Shown here piece after piece: positions 62,957-64,000 of a stretch of 64,000 nt of DNA (within the stretch, counting starts at the first letter, position 1; each line of letters opens with the position of its first letter). Origin of the DNA: Erythrobacter rubeus (GTDB taxonomy: Bacteria; Pseudomonadota; Alphaproteobacteria; Sphingomonadales; Sphingomonadaceae); NCBI RefSeq assembly GCF_014705715.1, contig NZ_JACXLC010000001.1, forward strand, positions 168,457 through 232,456. Reading direction: 5' to 3'. Position numbers and translations under genes: made by a program. The notes under the pieces are model-generated. The model did no database searches. It was not told where the DNA came from and was given only the letters and a program-made list of their open reading frames with translations.

Positions 62957-63576
62957 CGGGCGGCGCCCGTCACCAGCTGCTCGACCGAGATCACCCGGTC
63001 GGCGCATACGGGAAAGCCGCTTTCCATGGCTGCACGGTGATCTGCCATAGTCATAGCGGCCAGTGCATCGGACAGAATGGTCACATCGTAGCCAAGCTCG
63101 ATCGCGCTGCGTGCGGTCGACTCGACGCATGTGTTGGAAAGGCACCCGCAGAGCAGCAAACGCGAGATGTTTCTGGAAGCTAGGTGCTCGTGAAGATCGG
63201 TGCCGACAAACCCGCTCGACACCATGTGCTCGCTGGCAACAAAATCGCCCACTTCGGGCGAGACGGATTTGCGGAATTTCCCGCCCCAGCCGCTCCGGGC
63301 GAAAGTCTGGAAGATGCGCGCCAGATAGACCGACGGATTGAAATACCGGCGCCTATCGAACAGCCCCTTGCGGTAACGCGCGTGCGGCGCAAAGCAGATG
63401 TGAATGCTGTTATTGCGGCAGTAATCAATTGCCCGTTCGAGATTGGCATTGGTGCCCAGCGCCTTGATCGTCGCGCGGTTGAGCAGCCAACCCTTACCGC
63501 CCGCCGACAGGAAATCGTTATACGGATCGATGACGATCAGTGCGGTGCGAGATGGGTCGAGCGGGAGATCGGTCAT
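62953..63576 (-). CDS. Isochorismatase-family cysteine hydrolase
   Basis: 207 residues. Catalytic Asp17 (TALIVIDPYND) and Cys150 (CLSNTCVESTAR) are present; the usual catalytic Lys position appears as His117 in SEHMVSSGF, as seen in the related group with an EHW-type motif. The cis-peptide GGVVxxC-like strand is LLLCGCLSNTC. The family cleaves amides or enol ethers; substrate unknown. It is followed by, and overlaps, the residue-less paralogue. It probably forms one operon with the enoyl-CoA hydratase gene upstream. Confidence 0.88.
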   Translation of the reverse strand: MTDLPLDPSRTALIVIDPYNDFLSAGGKGWLLNRATIKALGTNANLERAIDYCRNNSIHICFAPHARYRKGLFDRRRYFNPSVYLARIFQTFARSGWGGKFRKSVSPEVGDFVASEHMVSSGFVGTDLHEHLASRNISRLLLCGCLSNTCVESTARSAIELGYDVTILSDALAAMTMADHRAAMESGFPVCADRVISVEQLVTGAAR

Positions 63577-63599
63577 TCTATTCCTCCCGCCCGCATCGC

Positions 63600-64000
63600 T
63601 CAGGCGTAAACGGCTGCGCGTTTTTCGCTCATCGCGGCGATGCTCTCGCTGAATTCGCTCGATTTCAGCTGGTCGGAGAATATGCGCCCTTCGCTAGCCA
63701 TGCGCTCGGTTATTGCCGAGTTCTTGTCCCTCACCAATGCTTTCGTGTGCTTCATCGCGTTGGGCGCGCTTTCGGCGACCGAGCGGGCGATGGCCGCGGC
63801 GGCATCGGCGAACTCGCTCTCGTCGATGACCCGGGAGACCAGGCCCATCGCCAGAGCTTCCTGTGCCGTGAGAGTACGACCGGTCATGAAGACATCGTTG
63901 GCGGCGGCTGTTCCGATCACTTCGGGAAGAAGCAGCGAGGAGGCCGCTTCCGGCACCAGGCCGAGCTTGACGAATGGCGCGCTGAAGGTGGCGTTCGATG
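63600..64000 (-). CDS. Enoyl-CoA hydratase/isomerase, C-terminal part (runs off the window)
   Basis: The frame is open from base 64000 leftward to a stop at 63600. It reads NATFSAPFVKLGLVPEAASSLLLP, in segments, then TGRTLTAQEALAMGLVSRVIDE, a typical crotonase C-terminal half, where the E/D in LGLVPEAAS is the second acidic residue of the family. The N-terminal half is outside the window. 23 nt before the isochorismatase-type gene. Confidence 0.88.
   Translation of the reverse strand, partial: SNATFSAPFVKLGLVPEAASSLLLPEVIGTAAANDVFMTGRTLTAQEALAMGLVSRVIDESEFADAAAAIARSVAESAPNAMKHTKALVRDKNSAITERMASEGRIFSDQLKSSEFSESIAAMSEKRAAVYA

Overview
The window looks like a chromosomal piece of a GC-rich alphaproteobacterium of the Sphingomonadales, most likely an Erythrobacter-like aerobic anoxygenic phototroph. 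The reasons are a methionine synthase split into two genes, SnoaL/OmpW/DUF2490 envelope proteins, a PKHD hydroxylase, and three bacteriochlorophyll genes (bciA, bchJ, bchE). This is inferred from gene content; no marker rRNA is present.

1-7.1 kb: a leftward operon of a HisKA_3-type kinase, a NarL/FixJ regulator and the start of a CHASE3 sensor, divergent from three secreted or outer-membrane proteins. A leftward PadR / membrane protein / esterase operon follows, with a clear palindromic operator just before padR. 7.1-15.6 kb: a ribosomal oxygenase (roxA-like), a small pseudouridine synthase, the 8-vinyl reductase bciA, then a leftward set for carbon-compound metabolism (TauD-like oxygenase, aldo/keto reductase, Gfo/Idh/MocA oxidoreductase, GH42 beta-galactosidase).

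15.7-27.5 kb: two one-carbon units. An ArsR-methyltransferase fusion regulator with a perfect palindrome before its start is translationally coupled to metF and a split metH. After a serine hydrolase, a tandem glycine riboswitch precedes gcvT-gcvH-gcvPA-gcvPB. 27.5-38.4 kb: a flippase-like protein and a nucleotidyltransferase, a lone Nmad3-family gene, and a valine-degradation set (mmsB, enoyl-CoA hydratase, HIBYL-CoA hydrolase, acyl-CoA dehydrogenase, mmsA) interspersed with small stress or envelope genes.

38.5-62.3 kb: a region with the marks of an old integrative island. A truncated 5' half of tRNA-Gly(CCC) lies at its left edge and the intact tRNA-Gly(CCC) at 62.2 kb. Just inside the left edge are a decayed tyrosine integrase, a decayed lipoprotein duplicate, low-GC DNA and a DUF4139 gene broken by one stop codon. 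Between the tRNA copies are also tenA, bchJ-bchE and a four-gene set: PKHD hydroxylase, SARP/alpha-beta-hydrolase fusion, TIGR03032 protein and a 2830-residue autotransporter. Direct repeats spaced exactly 11 bp, the arrangement SARP regulators bind, sit before the TIGR03032 gene. This four-gene set is the best candidate here for an undescribed system.

62.3-64 kb: two overlapping isochorismatase-fold genes, one of which has lost its catalytic residues, and a partial enoyl-CoA hydratase running off the end.
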